Shown here: in pieces, positions 36,079 through 44,804 of the stretch | Numbering within the stretch: the first letter of the stretch is position 1 | Layout of the letters: each line of letters opens with the position of its first letter | From: Microbacterium sp. CSI-V | Lineage (GTDB): Bacteria > Actinomycetota > Actinomycetes > Actinomycetales > Microbacteriaceae | Reading direction: 5' to 3' | NCBI RefSeq assembly: GCF_001984105.1 | Contig: NZ_MTQM01000008.1 | Span: 620,001-684,000 of the forward strand | Length of the DNA stretch: 64,000 nt | Translations under genes and position numbers: made by a program | The notes under the pieces: model-generated | Seen by the model: the letters and a program-made list of their open reading frames with translations, nothing else | Told to the model about the DNA's origin: nothing | The model's database searches: none

Positions 36079-36651
36079 GTGACCGCGACCTGGAGGGCGA
36101 CGCAGAAGGCCAACCGCCGCGCCTCGCTGATGCGCTCGGCCGCGCAGTTGTTCGCGGAGCGCGGGTTCGCCGCGGTGTCGACCGTCGAGCTGGGCGACGC
36201 CGTCGGGATGAGCGGTCCGGCGCTGTACAACTACTTCCCGAGCAAGGAGGCTCTCCTCGCGGAGGTGCTGATCGACGCCAGCCGGCGGCTGCTGGAGGGA
36301 TGCCGCGAGCTCGTCGCCGAGCCCGGAGCGCCGGTCCAGCTGCTCCGGCGTCTGGTGCGGTTCCACCTCGACTTCGCCACGGCCGACCCCGACGTCATCC
36401 GCATCCAGGATCGCGAGCTGGCGCAGCTGCCGAGCGACGTCAACCACACGGTGCGGAGCCTGCAGCGTCAGTACGTGCAGGAGTGGGACGTCGTGCTGGC
36501 ATCCGTTCGCCCCGAACTCGACGCCGCCGAGCGTCAGACCCGTCTTCTCGGAACCTTCGGGCTGCTCAACTCGACGCCGCACAGCGCGGTGGCCGCGGAT
36601 GCGTCCGACATCCTCGCCGGCATGGCGCTGCGCGCCCTCACCGGCCCCTGA
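36079..36651 (+). CDS. TetR-family regulator of the acyl-CoA carboxylase operon
   Basis: The 190-residue protein has RASLMRSAAQLFAERGFAAV then HTH STVELGDAVGMSGPALYNYF, with a C-terminal TetR_C domain (RLVRFHLDFATADPDVIRIQ) as in KstR2-like and fatty-acid/branched-chain regulators. The GTG at 36079 has AGGAG upstream. As last gene of the operon it probably autoregulates through the two TTAC-N6-TAA sites at 31493-31532, with an acyl-CoA as effector. Confidence 0.87.
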   Translation: MTATWRATQKANRRASLMRSAAQLFAERGFAAVSTVELGDAVGMSGPALYNYFPSKEALLAEVLIDASRRLLEGCRELVAEPGAPVQLLRRLVRFHLDFATADPDVIRIQDRELAQLPSDVNHTVRSLQRQYVQEWDVVLASVRPELDAAERQTRLLGTFGLLNSTPHSAVAADASDILAGMALRALTGP

Positions 36652-36674
36652 CGGGCGCCCGCCCAGCGCCAGAT

Positions 36675-36740
36675 CACACGATCCGGTCGAGCGCACACGT
36701 TCCGGGTGTCCCGTTCGTGTGCGCTCGACCCGATCGTGTG
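36675..36740. repeat. Long palindrome with 25-bp arms (possible terminator)
   Basis: Arms at 36675-36699 and 36716-36740 pair over 25 bp with a single mismatch (loop 16 nt). The core is GTCGAGCGCACACG. It lies between the convergent TetR and NUDIX genes. It is unrelated in sequence to the TGTCCAAGACAC family, and is longer than an ordinary terminator stem. Confidence 0.88.
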
Positions 36741-36783
36741 CGCTCGCGCCTCACGCGCTCGCGCCTCGCCACGCGCGCGCGGC

Positions 36784-37182
36784 TCACGCCGGCAGGAAGT
36801 ACTCCCGCGCGAGCGGGGCGATCTGGAGACCGGATGCCGTCGCGGCGGTGACCCAGCGGAGCTCGGCGATCTCGGCATCCGGGATCGGCTGCTGGTCGCC
36901 GATGTCGACGCGGAACACGTCGGCGACCACCGCGAAGCCGGGTTCGTTCGCCGCCGTCGCGGTGAAGGAGCCGAGCGGCTCGAGGGTGTCCGGCTCGACC
37001 CGGAGCCCCACCTCTTCCGCGAGTTCGCGCGCGAGGGTTTCGGCGGGCGTCTCGCCGGGCTCCGGCTTGCCGCCGGGCTGCATGAACGCGGTCGTCCCGG
37101 CCTTGCGGACGAGCAGCAGACGCCCGTCGCCGTCGGTGATGACCGCGGCCGAGACGTGGATGAGGCGCGGGGTCGGAGTCAC
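36784..37182 (-). CDS. NUDIX hydrolase
   Basis: A 132-residue pyrophosphohydrolase. The Nudix box GGKPEPGETPAETLARELAEEVG (positions of Gly, Glu, REL and EE as required) is preceded by HVSAAVITDGDGRLLLVRK. The GTG at 37182 sits 6 nt after TACCGT (leaderless); the longer frame runs into the palindrome region and is rejected. It could act on oxidised nucleotides or nucleotide sugars; specificity is not readable. Confidence 0.9.
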   Translation of the reverse strand: MTPTPRLIHVSAAVITDGDGRLLLVRKAGTTAFMQPGGKPEPGETPAETLARELAEEVGLRVEPDTLEPLGSFTATAANEPGFAVVADVFRVDIGDQQPIPDAEIAELRWVTAATASGLQIAPLAREYFLPA

Positions 37183-37214
37183 CCCCGCACGGTAGCACCG
37201 GCTCGCGGGCTGTC

Positions 37215-37270
37215 GAGTGTCCAAGACACGCCGTCGGCGGGGCGTGCGGTACGGCGTGTCTTGGACACTC
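37215..37270. repeat. TGTCCAAGACAC palindrome, copy 8
   Basis: Perfect 20-bp arms (GAGTGTCCAAGACACGCCGT at 37215-37234; complement at 37251-37270), loop 16 nt. It lies between the end of the lldD gene and the start of the NUDIX gene, where it may also terminate the lactate operon. Confidence 0.92.
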
Positions 37271-37293
37271 GCCGGGACGTCGGGGCGCGCGGG

Positions 37294-38547
37294 TCAGACC
37301 CGGGCGGTCGCCCGGCGCGGGACGAGGCGCTCGAGCTGCGTCACGTGCGCGGGCGTGAGCTCGGCGAGCGAGGTCACCTGTAGCAGCTGCATCGTGCGGA
37401 CGACCTGGTCGGCGAGGATCTGGACCGCCCGGTCGACGCCCTCTCGGCCCCCGGCCATCAGCCCGTAGAGGTATGCGCGGCCGATGAGCGTGAACTTCGC
37501 TCCCTGGGCGATGGATGCCACGATGTCGGCGCCGCTCATGATGCCGGTGTCGATCGCGATCTCGGTGTCGGCGCCGACCTCGCGCACCACCTCGGGCAGC
37601 AGGTGGAACGGCACGGGGGCACGGTCGAGCTGGCGTCCGCCGTGGTTGGACAGGACGATGCCGTCCACGCCCAGGTCGGCGAGGCGCCGGGAGTCCTCGA
37701 CGTTCTGCACGCCCTTGATGACGAGCTTGCCGGGCCACAGCGCCCGGATCTCGGCGAGGTCGTCGAACGAGATCGAGGGGTCCATGGCGGAGTTCAGCAG
37801 CTCGCCGACGGTGCCGCCGGTGGCGCTGAGCGAGGCGAACTCGAGCTTGGGCGTGGTGAGGAAGTCCCACCACCACCAGGGGCGGGGGAGCGCGTCGATG
37901 ATCGTCGACACGCTCAGCTGCGGCGGGATCGAGAAGCCGTTGCGCTTGTCGCGCAGACGGGCACCCGCGACGGGGGTGTCGACGGTGAAGAACAGCGTGT
38001 CGAAGCCCGCTGCCGCGGCGCGCTCGACCAGCGCGTACGAGATCTCGCGCTGCTTCATGACGTACAGCTGGAACCAGTTGCGTCCCTGCGGGTTGGCCGC
38101 CTTGACCGACTCGATCGAGCTCGTGCCCAGCGTGGAGAGGGTGAACGGGATGCCGGCGGCCCCCGCAGCGCCGGCGCCGGCGATCTCGCCCTCGGTCTGC
38201 ATGAGGCGCGTGAACCCGGTGGGGGCGATTCCGAACGGCAGGGCCGACGAGCCGCCGAAGATCTGGCAGCTCGTGTCGACGTGCGACACGTCGCGCAGGA
38301 TCGACGGGTGGAACTCCACGTCGGCGAAGGCCTGGCGGGCGCGGGCGAGGCCCTCTTCGCTGTCCGCGGCGCCGTCGGTGTAGTCGAACGCGGCGGCCGG
38401 CGTGCGACGCTTCGCGATGTCGCGGAGGTCGGCGATCGTCAGGGCGGAGTTCAGTCGGCGGCGGCGTCCGTTGAAGTCGGGGCGCTTGAACTGCATCAGC
38501 TCGAGCAGCTCGACCGGGTTGGGGAACTGGCGTGTCACGGCGGACAT
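37294..38547 (-). CDS. lldD: L-lactate dehydrogenase (FMN-dependent alpha-hydroxy acid dehydrogenase)
   Basis: Oxidises L-lactate to pyruvate at the membrane, feeding electrons to the quinone pool. The 417-residue protein shows the FMN-family layout: [44 protein letters not shown] (Lys on FMN) and the catalytic SNHGGRQLD with His, followed by [13 protein letters not shown]. It lies 27 bp downstream of the lactate permease gene and in the same operon; a FadR-type regulator is divergent. Other 2-hydroxy acids remain possible substrates. Confidence 0.9.
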   Translation of the reverse strand: MSAVTRQFPNPVELLELMQFKRPDFNGRRRRLNSALTIADLRDIAKRRTPAAAFDYTDGAADSEEGLARARQAFADVEFHPSILRDVSHVDTSCQIFGGSSALPFGIAPTGFTRLMQTEGEIAGAGAAGAAGIPFTLSTLGTSSIESVKAANPQGRNWFQLYVMKQREISYALVERAAAAGFDTLFFTVDTPVAGARLRDKRNGFSIPPQLSVSTIIDALPRPWWWWDFLTTPKLEFASLSATGGTVGELLNSAMDPSISFDDLAEIRALWPGKLVIKGVQNVEDSRRLADLGVDGIVLSNHGGRQLDRAPVPFHLLPEVVREVGADTEIAIDTGIMSGADIVASIAQGAKFTLIGRAYLYGLMAGGREGVDRAVQILADQVVRTMQLLQVTSLAELTPAHVTQLERLVPRRATARV

Positions 38548-38574
38548 GGCGTGCCTTTCGAGAGGGGGAGGAGG

Positions 38575-40263
38575 TTACGGGAGCATCCAGGACAGGACCG
38601 ACGACTGCAGTCCCACGAGCAGGCACATCACGACGAGCATGCCGACGCTCCACCAGATGACCTTGCGCAGGATCGTGGACTCCTGACCCACGAGGCCGAC
38701 GGCGGTCGCGGCGATGGCGAGGTTCTGCGGGCTGATCATCTTGCCGATGACACCGCCGGAGGTGTTCGCGGCGACCAGCAGCGTCGGGTCGATACCGGCC
38801 TGCAGGGCGGCGCTCTGCTGCAGGGTGGCGAACAGGGCGTTGGCGCTCGTGTCGGAGCCGGTCACGGCGGTGCCGAACCAGCCGAGGATCGGGGAGAGGA
38901 AGGCGAAGAGCGCGCCCGTGCCGGCGATCCAGGCGCCGATCGTGAGCGTCATGCCCGACATGTTCATGACGTAGGCGAGCGCGAGCACCGAGCCGACGGT
39001 CAGCAGTGAGAAGCGGAGCTTCACGAGCGTCTGGATCCAGGCGCGACCCGCCTCCCGCAGCGGCAGGCGGTAGACGAGCGCGACGACGATGCCGCACAGG
39101 ATCAGCAGGCTTCCGGCGGACGACAGCCACGCGAACGTGTAGACGGTGGAGCCGGCGGCCTTGCCGCTCGCGGTCAGGATGTTGCCGTCCAGGCCGGGCC
39201 ACGGGATCTTCACGTCGGTCGAGGCGAGGAACGTCTTCACGGGCGTCCACAGCTTCGCCAGCGAGAACACGACGATCACCAGCAGGTAGGGGAACAGCGC
39301 CAGGAACACCGTGCGGGGCGTGAGCCGCGGACGCGCGGCCGGGGTCTCGGCATCCGTCGTCCCGGCCCCTCCGCCCGAGCCGGGGACGCTCGCTCCGACG
39401 AGGCTCGTCGCGCGCTCCTTGAGCAGGCGCTCGCGGGCGGCCGCGGTGCCGCGGGGCTGCCAGAAGCGCAGCAGCACGACGGCGGCGGCGATTCCGGCGA
39501 GGGATGCCACGATGTCGGTCAGCTCGACCGAGATCCAGGTGGCGCTGACCCACTGGGCGACGGCGAAGACCGCACCGAACGTGAGGGCGGCGGGCCAGGT
39601 CTCCTTGAGCCCCCGCCAGCCGTCGGCCAGCAGCACGAGGATGAAGGGCACGAACAGCGCCACGAGCGGGGTCTGGTGGCCGACGTACGCGCCGATCTCG
39701 CGGTAGTCGATTCCGGTGAGGCTCCCCGCGGTGACGATCGGTGTGCCGACGGCGCCGAAGGCCACCGGGGCGGTGTTGGCCAGCAGCACGATGACGGCCG
39801 CACGCATCGGGGTGAAGCCCACCGCCATGAGCATGACGCCCGTGATGGCGACCGGTGCGCCGAAGCCGGCGAGCGCCTCCAGGAGTCCGCCGAAGCCGAA
39901 CGCGATGATGATCGCCTGGATGCGGGGGTCGTCGCTGAGGGCGTTGATGACCAGGCGGAGATCCTCGAACCGGCCGCTGCGCACCGTGAGCTCGTACAGC
40001 CAGATGGCGTTGAGCACGATCCACATGATCGGGAAGAGGCCGAAGACGAAGCCCTGCGTCGCGGAGAGCGCGGCGAGGTCGACCGGCATCCGGAAACCGA
40101 ACACCGCCACCAGCAGCGCGACGCCGAGGCCGGACAGGCCGGCCCAGTGCGCCTTCCACCGCAACACGCCGAGGGCGAGGAACACCGTGAGGAACGGGAG
40201 GCTCGCCACGAGAGCCGAGAGAACGATGCTGGCGCCGATCGGCGCGAGTTCGGGGGTGTACAT
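38575..40263 (-). CDS. lctP: L-lactate permease
   Basis: Proton-coupled lactate/glycolate importer of the LctP family. The 562 residues form about 13 membrane segments, with the family hallmarks GFGGLLEALAGFGAPVAITG, FGAVGTPIVTAGSLTG, GWFGTAVTGSDTSANALFA and NTSGGVIGKMISPQNLAIA. AAGGAAGG precedes the start at 40263. It is the first gene of the lactate operon; a GGTCAGACC palindrome lies 49 bp upstream. Confidence 0.93.
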   Translation of the reverse strand: MYTPELAPIGASIVLSALVASLPFLTVFLALGVLRWKAHWAGLSGLGVALLVAVFGFRMPVDLAALSATQGFVFGLFPIMWIVLNAIWLYELTVRSGRFEDLRLVINALSDDPRIQAIIIAFGFGGLLEALAGFGAPVAITGVMLMAVGFTPMRAAVIVLLANTAPVAFGAVGTPIVTAGSLTGIDYREIGAYVGHQTPLVALFVPFILVLLADGWRGLKETWPAALTFGAVFAVAQWVSATWISVELTDIVASLAGIAAAVVLLRFWQPRGTAAARERLLKERATSLVGASVPGSGGGAGTTDAETPAARPRLTPRTVFLALFPYLLVIVVFSLAKLWTPVKTFLASTDVKIPWPGLDGNILTASGKAAGSTVYTFAWLSSAGSLLILCGIVVALVYRLPLREAGRAWIQTLVKLRFSLLTVGSVLALAYVMNMSGMTLTIGAWIAGTGALFAFLSPILGWFGTAVTGSDTSANALFATLQQSAALQAGIDPTLLVAANTSGGVIGKMISPQNLAIAATAVGLVGQESTILRKVIWWSVGMLVVMCLLVGLQSSVLSWMLP

Positions 40264-40311
40264 CGGGGCCTTCCTTCGAACGACGTTGTTGCGAAGCGCC
40301 AACCTTTTAGA

Positions 40312-40320
40312 GGTCAGACC
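40312..40320. promoter_or_regulatory. FadR/LldR-type operator
   Basis: GGTCAGACC palindrome in the 120-bp gap between the lactate permease and the divergent FadR-subfamily regulator; FadR-type repressors commonly bind GGTC-N-GACC cores. It probably controls both genes. Confidence 0.65.
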
Positions 40321-40383
40321 GCTAACGCAAGGTAACGGCTGGACCGATACGCTGTCAACACCCACTCCCGAAGGCGGCAGGTC

Positions 40384-41133
40384 ATGGCATCCGTTCCCGA
40401 CGTCGAGGACGCTGCAGGCGACCTCTGGCTCCCGGTCCGCAAAGCTCGCGCCCACGAGTTGGTGATCGAGGTCATCGAGGACCGCATCCTCTCCGGCGCC
40501 CTCAAGGTCGGGGACGCCCTCCCGCCCGAGCGCGAGCTCGCCGCGAACCTCGAGGTCAGTCGCGCCGGTGTGCGTGAGGCCGTTCGGGTGCTCGAGAGTC
40601 AGGGCGTGCTGCGCTCGCAGCCCGGCGCCGGTGCCGCCGCGGGAACCTTCGTCGCGGCCCTCCCGCGCGAGGCGCTCACCCGCTTCCTGCGTCTGCACGT
40701 GGCGCTGTCGAACTTCACCATCCACGACGTCACGGAGGCCCGCATCGTTCTCGAGCGCGCCTCCGCTGCCTCGGCCGCGCGCGACCTCCACGCCGCCGCC
40801 CGTGCCGAGATCGAGGCCGCGCTCGCCGCGGGCGAGGCCGCGATCGGCGCCCGCGGAGCGTTCAACGAGGCCGACACGCGATTCCATCTGGCGATCGCCG
40901 ATGCCTCCGGCAGCAGTCTCTCCGCCGCGCTGACGGGGGCGATCCGCGAGGCCGTGCGCGTCCCGCTGCTGCACGCGATCGAGCGCAACGCCGACTGGGG
41001 TGACCAGTCGGCGCTGCTGCAGCGCGAGCACCGCGCCATCGCCGAGGCGATCTTCGACGGCGACGCGGAACGTGCCGCGAGCCTCACCGAGGCGCACATC
41101 CGCCGGGCGACCTCGGTGCTGTTCGAGGCGTAG
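40384..41133 (+). CDS. lldR: GntR/FadR-family regulator of lactate utilisation
   Basis: The 249-residue protein has an N-terminal winged helix (LVIEVIEDRILSGALKVGDA; RELAANLEVSRAGVREAVRV) and a C-terminal all-helical FCD ligand domain (VTEARIVLERASAASAARDL; HLAIADASGSSL). Divergent from lctP-lldD with a GGTC-type palindrome between, hence the assignment as lactate-responsive regulator; the symbol follows from context. The ATG at 40384 has GGCGGCAGG upstream. Confidence 0.85.
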   Translation: MASVPDVEDAAGDLWLPVRKARAHELVIEVIEDRILSGALKVGDALPPERELAANLEVSRAGVREAVRVLESQGVLRSQPGAGAAAGTFVAALPREALTRFLRLHVALSNFTIHDVTEARIVLERASAASAARDLHAAARAEIEAALAAGEAAIGARGAFNEADTRFHLAIADASGSSLSAALTGAIREAVRVPLLHAIERNADWGDQSALLQREHRAIAEAIFDGDAERAASLTEAHIRRATSVLFEA

Positions 41134-41145
41134 TCGCCCGGACCC

Positions 41146-41640
41146 CTACCGCGGCCGGGCGGTACCGTCGTCGACGGGCACGCCGTAGGAGGCCACCACG
41201 CGCTCGAGGTAGCGGGCGATGACCGCCTGTTCGTCTTCGCTGAAGTCGTCGAGCACGGCATCCACCGAGGCGATCATGGGCGCGAGGTGGCTCATCGCGC
41301 GGTGGACCGACGCTTCGGTCGGCACGACCAGCAGGCTGCGACGATCGGTGGGGTGGGGCGCGCGGGTGACGTGGCCGAGGGCGACGAGACGGTCGATCGC
41401 CGCGGTCGTCGCGGCGGTGGTGAGGTCGAGGCGGCGGGAGAGCTCGCCGGGCGAGAGCGGGCCCGACATCACGAGGTGCCCCATGGCGTCGAGGCCGGTG
41501 GGGTTGACGGAGAGCTCGTGCTGCAGCGACTTCTCGAACTCGGTGCCGGCGCTGAAGAGGGCGCGCACCAGCGCGGTCGCGGGCCGCACGGGAGGGAACC
41601 CCGGACCGGCGGGGGCCGTGGAAGATTCCGTCGCTTCCAT
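41146..41640 (-). CDS. MarR-family regulator
   Basis: A 164-residue winged-helix protein. The DNA-binding region LSPGELSRRLDLTTAATTAA and wing TRAPHPTDRRSLLVVPT are typical of MarR. ATG 41640 is 7 nt after TAGGAT (leaderless); an upstream in-frame ATG overlaps that box. It is divergent from the MMPL exporter gene, with a palindrome GTATCTCG-N5-CGAGATAC in between, so it likely represses the exporter until a small hydrophobic compound binds. Confidence 0.88.
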   Translation of the reverse strand: MEATESSTAPAGPGFPPVRPATALVRALFSAGTEFEKSLQHELSVNPTGLDAMGHLVMSGPLSPGELSRRLDLTTAATTAAIDRLVALGHVTRAPHPTDRRSLLVVPTEASVHRAMSHLAPMIASVDAVLDDFSEDEQAVIARYLERVVASYGVPVDDGTARPR

Positions 41641-41677
41641 GAGTGGCATCCTACGTCGAAATTACGCTACCTTTCTC

Positions 41678-41698
41678 GTATCTCGATTTTCGAGATAC
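41678..41698. promoter_or_regulatory. MarR-type operator
   Basis: GTATCTCG (41678-41685), spacer ATTTT, CGAGATAC (41691-41698): perfect 8-bp dyad in the 82-bp gap between the divergent marR-type and MMPL genes. Confidence 0.85.
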
Positions 41699-41722
41699 TT
41701 CAAAACCTAGCGAAAGACGACG

Positions 41723-43849
41723 ATGAACGGCTTCCTGCGTTTCCTCACCTCGGCCCGCACGTCCTGGATCGTGCTGGTCGTCGCGTTCGCCGGCGTCGCC
41801 GCTCTCTTCGCGCTCGGTTCCGGCTCCTCGTCCGAGACGGCACCGGGTTCAGGGCTCCCCGACTCGGCTGAGTCGGTCCAGGTGCAGAAGATCCTCGACA
41901 CCTTCCCGGATGCCGACACCACCTCGGCCCTGCTCGTGTTCGCGTCCGACGACGGCGAGGCCCTTCCCGCCGACACCGTCGCCGCGATCCAGCAGAAGGC
42001 GTTCGGCGACCTCGTCGACCTCACCCCCGACGGGTTCATCCCGCCCGCCCAGGTGTCCGAGGACGGCACCGTCGCGCTGCTGGTCGTGCCGCTCACTCCC
42101 GAAGAAGACGTCGCCGCCCAAAGCGAGCGCGCCGACGAGATCCGCATCCTCGCCGCCGACGGCCTCACCGGCGTGAACACCTACCTCACCGGTCCCGAGG
42201 GCTTCGAGGTCGACATCGCGGCGGTCTTCGACGGCGCCGACTTCACGCTGCTGCTGACCACCGTGATCGTCGTCGCGGTCCTCCTGCTGATCACGTACCG
42301 CAGCCCCTGGCTGTGGCTCGTCCCGCTCGTCGTCATCGGCACCGCCGACGCGTCCGCCGGCATCGTCGCCCGCCGCGTCGCCGCGCTCGCCGGGGTGCAG
42401 TTGGATGCCTCGGTCACCGGCATCCTGTCCGTCCTTGTCTTCGGCGCGGGAACGAACTACGCCCTGCTGCTCATCGCCCGATACCGCGACGAGCTGCGCC
42501 TGGCCGAAGACCGCCGCGAAGCCATGCGTCGGGCGGTCCGGGGAGCCGGGCCCGCGATCATCGCGAGCGGGTCGACGGTCGCGCTGGCCCTGGCCACCCT
42601 GCTCCTGGGTGAGCTGTCGGGCAACCGTGCGCTCGGGCTCGCCTGCGCCGTGGGCGTCATCGTCGCGATGGCGTTCGCCCTCATCGTGCTGCCCGCCGCC
42701 CTCGTGCTGTTCGGTCGCTGGTTGTTCTGGCCGTACGTCCCGCGCTTCGGCTCGCCCGACGCGATCGCCCGCAGCCCGTGGGGCAAGCTCGGCCGCGGCG
42801 TCTCCAAGCGCCCCGTGGTGGTCGCCCTCACCGGTGCCGTCGTGCTCGGAGCCCTGGCCAGCGGCCTGTTCTTCGTGCAGACGGGGCTGTCGCAGAACGA
42901 CCGCTTCCTGCAGAAGCCCGACGCCGTGAAGGGCCAGGAGGTGCTCGCGGAGGCGTTCTCGGCGGGGGCGACGTCGCCCGCGACGGTCGTGGCCCCGGTG
43001 GCCGACGCCGACGCCGTCCTCGAGGCGGCCGGGAGCATCGAAGGGGTCGACTCCGCCCGTCTCGTCGAGGAGACGAGCGACTGGGCGCGCATCGACGTCA
43101 CCCTGAACGCGTCCGCCGAGACGCCCGAGGCGTTCGCCACGATCGAGCGGCTGCGCGCCGACCTCGACGGGGTCGGCAGCGGCCAGACGCTCGTGGGCGG
43201 TCTCGACGCCCAGGCTCTCGACGTCGCCGGTGCGCAGCAGCGGGATCAGAACCTGATCATTCCGCTCATCCTCGTGCTCGTGTTCATCGTGCTCGTGATC
43301 CTGCTGCGGGCGCTCCTCGCGCCCGTGCTGCTGCTCATCGCCGTGGTGGCGAGCTTCTTCTCGGCCGTGGGCGCCGCATGGTGGCTCTTCCAGACCCCGC
43401 TGTTCGGCTTCCCCGCCATCGACACGAACGTGCTGCTGTTCAGCTTCCTGTTCCTGGTGGCACTGGGCGTGGACTACAGCATCTTCCTCGTCACCCGGGC
43501 GCAGGAGGAGACGCGCACACTGGGCACCACGAACGGCATGATCCGCGCGCTCGCCGCGACCGGTGCGGTCATCACGAGCGCCGGCATCCTGCTCGCCGCC
43601 GTGTTCGCCGTGCTCGGGGTGCTGCCGCTCATCACCCTCACCCAGATCGGCGTGATCGTCTGCATCGGCGTGCTCATCGATACGCTCCTCGTGCGCACGG
43701 TCATCGTCCCCGCCATGGCGTTCATCGCGGGCGACCGGTTCTGGTGGCCGCGGAAGCCCAAGGTGACGGATGCCGAGGCCGCCGCCCACGCCGAGCCCGA
43801 GATCCCGCAGACCCGCGCCGAGCGCCGGAAGCGCGAAACGGTCTCCTAG
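41723..43849 (+). CDS. MMPL-family (RND-type) transporter
   Basis: A 708-residue exporter with two homologous halves: a first TM, an external loop, then five TM helices, repeated. Characteristic parts are FTLLLTTVIVVAVLLLITYR with the conserved GTADASAGIVAR and VFGAGTNYALLLIARYRDEL in half 1, and FLFLVALGVDYSIFLVTRAQ in half 2. It likely exports lipids, siderophore-like or toxic hydrophobic compounds using the proton gradient. Regulated by the adjacent MarR gene. The basic tail ends at a strong terminator. Confidence 0.92.
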   Translation: MNGFLRFLTSARTSWIVLVVAFAGVAALFALGSGSSSETAPGSGLPDSAESVQVQKILDTFPDADTTSALLVFASDDGEALPADTVAAIQQKAFGDLVDLTPDGFIPPAQVSEDGTVALLVVPLTPEEDVAAQSERADEIRILAADGLTGVNTYLTGPEGFEVDIAAVFDGADFTLLLTTVIVVAVLLLITYRSPWLWLVPLVVIGTADASAGIVARRVAALAGVQLDASVTGILSVLVFGAGTNYALLLIARYRDELRLAEDRREAMRRAVRGAGPAIIASGSTVALALATLLLGELSGNRALGLACAVGVIVAMAFALIVLPAALVLFGRWLFWPYVPRFGSPDAIARSPWGKLGRGVSKRPVVVALTGAVVLGALASGLFFVQTGLSQNDRFLQKPDAVKGQEVLAEAFSAGATSPATVVAPVADADAVLEAAGSIEGVDSARLVEETSDWARIDVTLNASAETPEAFATIERLRADLDGVGSGQTLVGGLDAQALDVAGAQQRDQNLIIPLILVLVFIVLVILLRALLAPVLLLIAVVASFFSAVGAAWWLFQTPLFGFPAIDTNVLLFSFLFLVALGVDYSIFLVTRAQEETRTLGTTNGMIRALAATGAVITSAGILLAAVFAVLGVLPLITLTQIGVIVCIGVLIDTLLVRTVIVPAMAFIAGDRFWWPRKPKVTDAEAAAHAEPEIPQTRAERRKRETVS

Positions 43850-43852
43850 ACC

Positions 43853-43893
43853 TCCGGGCCGGGGGATGCCCCAGATACCTCCCGGCCCGGAGC
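43853..43893. terminator. Bidirectional hairpin terminator
   Basis: Perfect 12-bp stem CTCCGGGCCGGG (43853-43864) and complement at 43882-43893, between the convergent MMPL and response-regulator genes. Confidence 0.8.
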
Positions 43894-43900
43894 CCCGCCG

Positions 43901-44560
43901 TCAGGTGAAGGCGATCAGCCCCGCGCGGGCGGCCGCGACGATGATCTGGACGCGGTCCCGGACGCCCCACTTGGTCATGATGCGGCCGAGGTAGGCCTTG
44001 ACCGTCCCCTCCGACACGATCAGCTCCGCGGCGATCTCGGCATTGGACATTCCGCGTGCCAGGCACCGCAGGATGTCGCCCTCGCGGTCCGTCAGCGGTT
44101 CCAGGTCGGGTGAGGCGGCCGACGCCGGACGCTCGCGCTCTCGCACGTGCTCGACCAGCAGGGCGGCGATCCGGGGGGAGAGGGACGTCGTGCCCTCGTG
44201 CACGCGGCGCACACCCGCGACGATCTCCTCGGCGGGCGAGTCCTTCAGCAGGTAGCCGGAGGCGCCCGCGTGCAGCATCGGCAGGACGGTGTCGACCGTG
44301 TCGAAGGTCGTCACGGCGAGAACGCGCACGTCGGGCCAGCGCTGCGCGATCTGCGCGGTCGCGTCGATGCCGTCCATGCGCGGCATCCGCACGTCCATGA
44401 GGACGACGTCCGGTCGATGGCGACCGACCTGGTCGAGCGCGTCGCGGCCGTCGCCCGCCTCGGCGACCACGGTGGTGCCCTCCTCGCGGGTGAGGAAGTG
44501 GGCGAGGGCCGACCGCACCAGCGGGTCGTCGTCGACGAGGAGCACGCGGATCTCGGCCAT
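43901..44560 (-). CDS. NarL/LuxR-family response regulator
   Basis: The 219-residue protein has a receiver domain with phosphoacceptor Asp56 (VLMDVRMPRMDG) and conserved Lys in GYLLKDSPAEE, then a C-terminal LuxR HTH (LTDREGDILRCLARGMSNAE). The start at 44560 follows TAGGCT by 6 nt (leaderless). It is divergent from a cognate-looking histidine kinase 245 bp away. A perfect 10-bp inverted repeat at 44587-44620 lies in its promoter and may be its own binding site. Confidence 0.9.
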   Translation of the reverse strand: MAEIRVLLVDDDPLVRSALAHFLTREEGTTVVAEAGDGRDALDQVGRHRPDVVLMDVRMPRMDGIDATAQIAQRWPDVRVLAVTTFDTVDTVLPMLHAGASGYLLKDSPAEEIVAGVRRVHEGTTSLSPRIAALLVEHVRERERPASAASPDLEPLTDREGDILRCLARGMSNAEIAAELIVSEGTVKAYLGRIMTKWGVRDRVQIIVAAARAGLIAFT

Positions 44561-44586
44561 GCCGCGAGCCTACCCAGCAGCCTCCC

Positions 44587-44620
44587 TGGACCTTCGGCCA
44601 GAGATGTGGTCGAAGGTCCA
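44587..44620. promoter_or_regulatory. Inverted repeat in the response-regulator promoter
   Basis: TGGACCTTCG (44587-44596) and CGAAGGTCCA (44611-44620), perfect 10-bp arms with a 14-nt spacer, beginning 15 bp upstream of the minus-strand -10 box (44567-44572). Likely an autoregulatory site for the NarL-type regulator. Confidence 0.65.
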
Positions 44621-44688
44621 CTGCGCCCGCGCACGGCCGCCGGAGATCCTCGGACCGGGGCAACGACCGGGAACACGAGGGAAACCGC

Positions 44689-44751
44689 ATGATGATGATT
44701 CGGTCCGGAATCTGGACTGCGCTCTGCCGTCTGCTTGGCCTCTGTTCCTGA
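44689..44751 (+). CDS. Possible 20-residue leader peptide upstream of the histidine kinase
   Basis: GAGGGAAA precedes an ATG triplet run; the frame encodes MMMIRSGIWTALCRLLGLCS and stops directly before an 11-bp hairpin. Leader-plus-hairpin order would allow attenuation of the kinase gene, but the kinase also has its own -10 box after the hairpin. Weak evidence. Confidence 0.25.
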   Translation: MMMIRSGIWTALCRLLGLCS

Positions 44752-44752
44752 C

Positions 44753-44788
44753 GCGTGCCCCCGGGTTTCGGGTACCACGGGGGCACGC
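44753..44788 (+). terminator. Hairpin between leader ORF and histidine kinase
   Basis: Perfect 11-bp stem GCGTGCCCCCG (44753-44763) and complement at 44778-44788, loop 14 nt, no T-tract. A terminator or attenuator upstream of the kinase promoter. Confidence 0.55.
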
Positions 44789-44804
44789 GAGTCACAATGG
44801 AGCG

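Noticed and set aside
38575..41097. 840-codon minus-strand frame extending lctP upstream through the regulator gene
   Set aside because: The extra 277 codons lie antisense to the FadR-type regulator and are not protein-like; lctP starts at 40263 with a good ribosome site.
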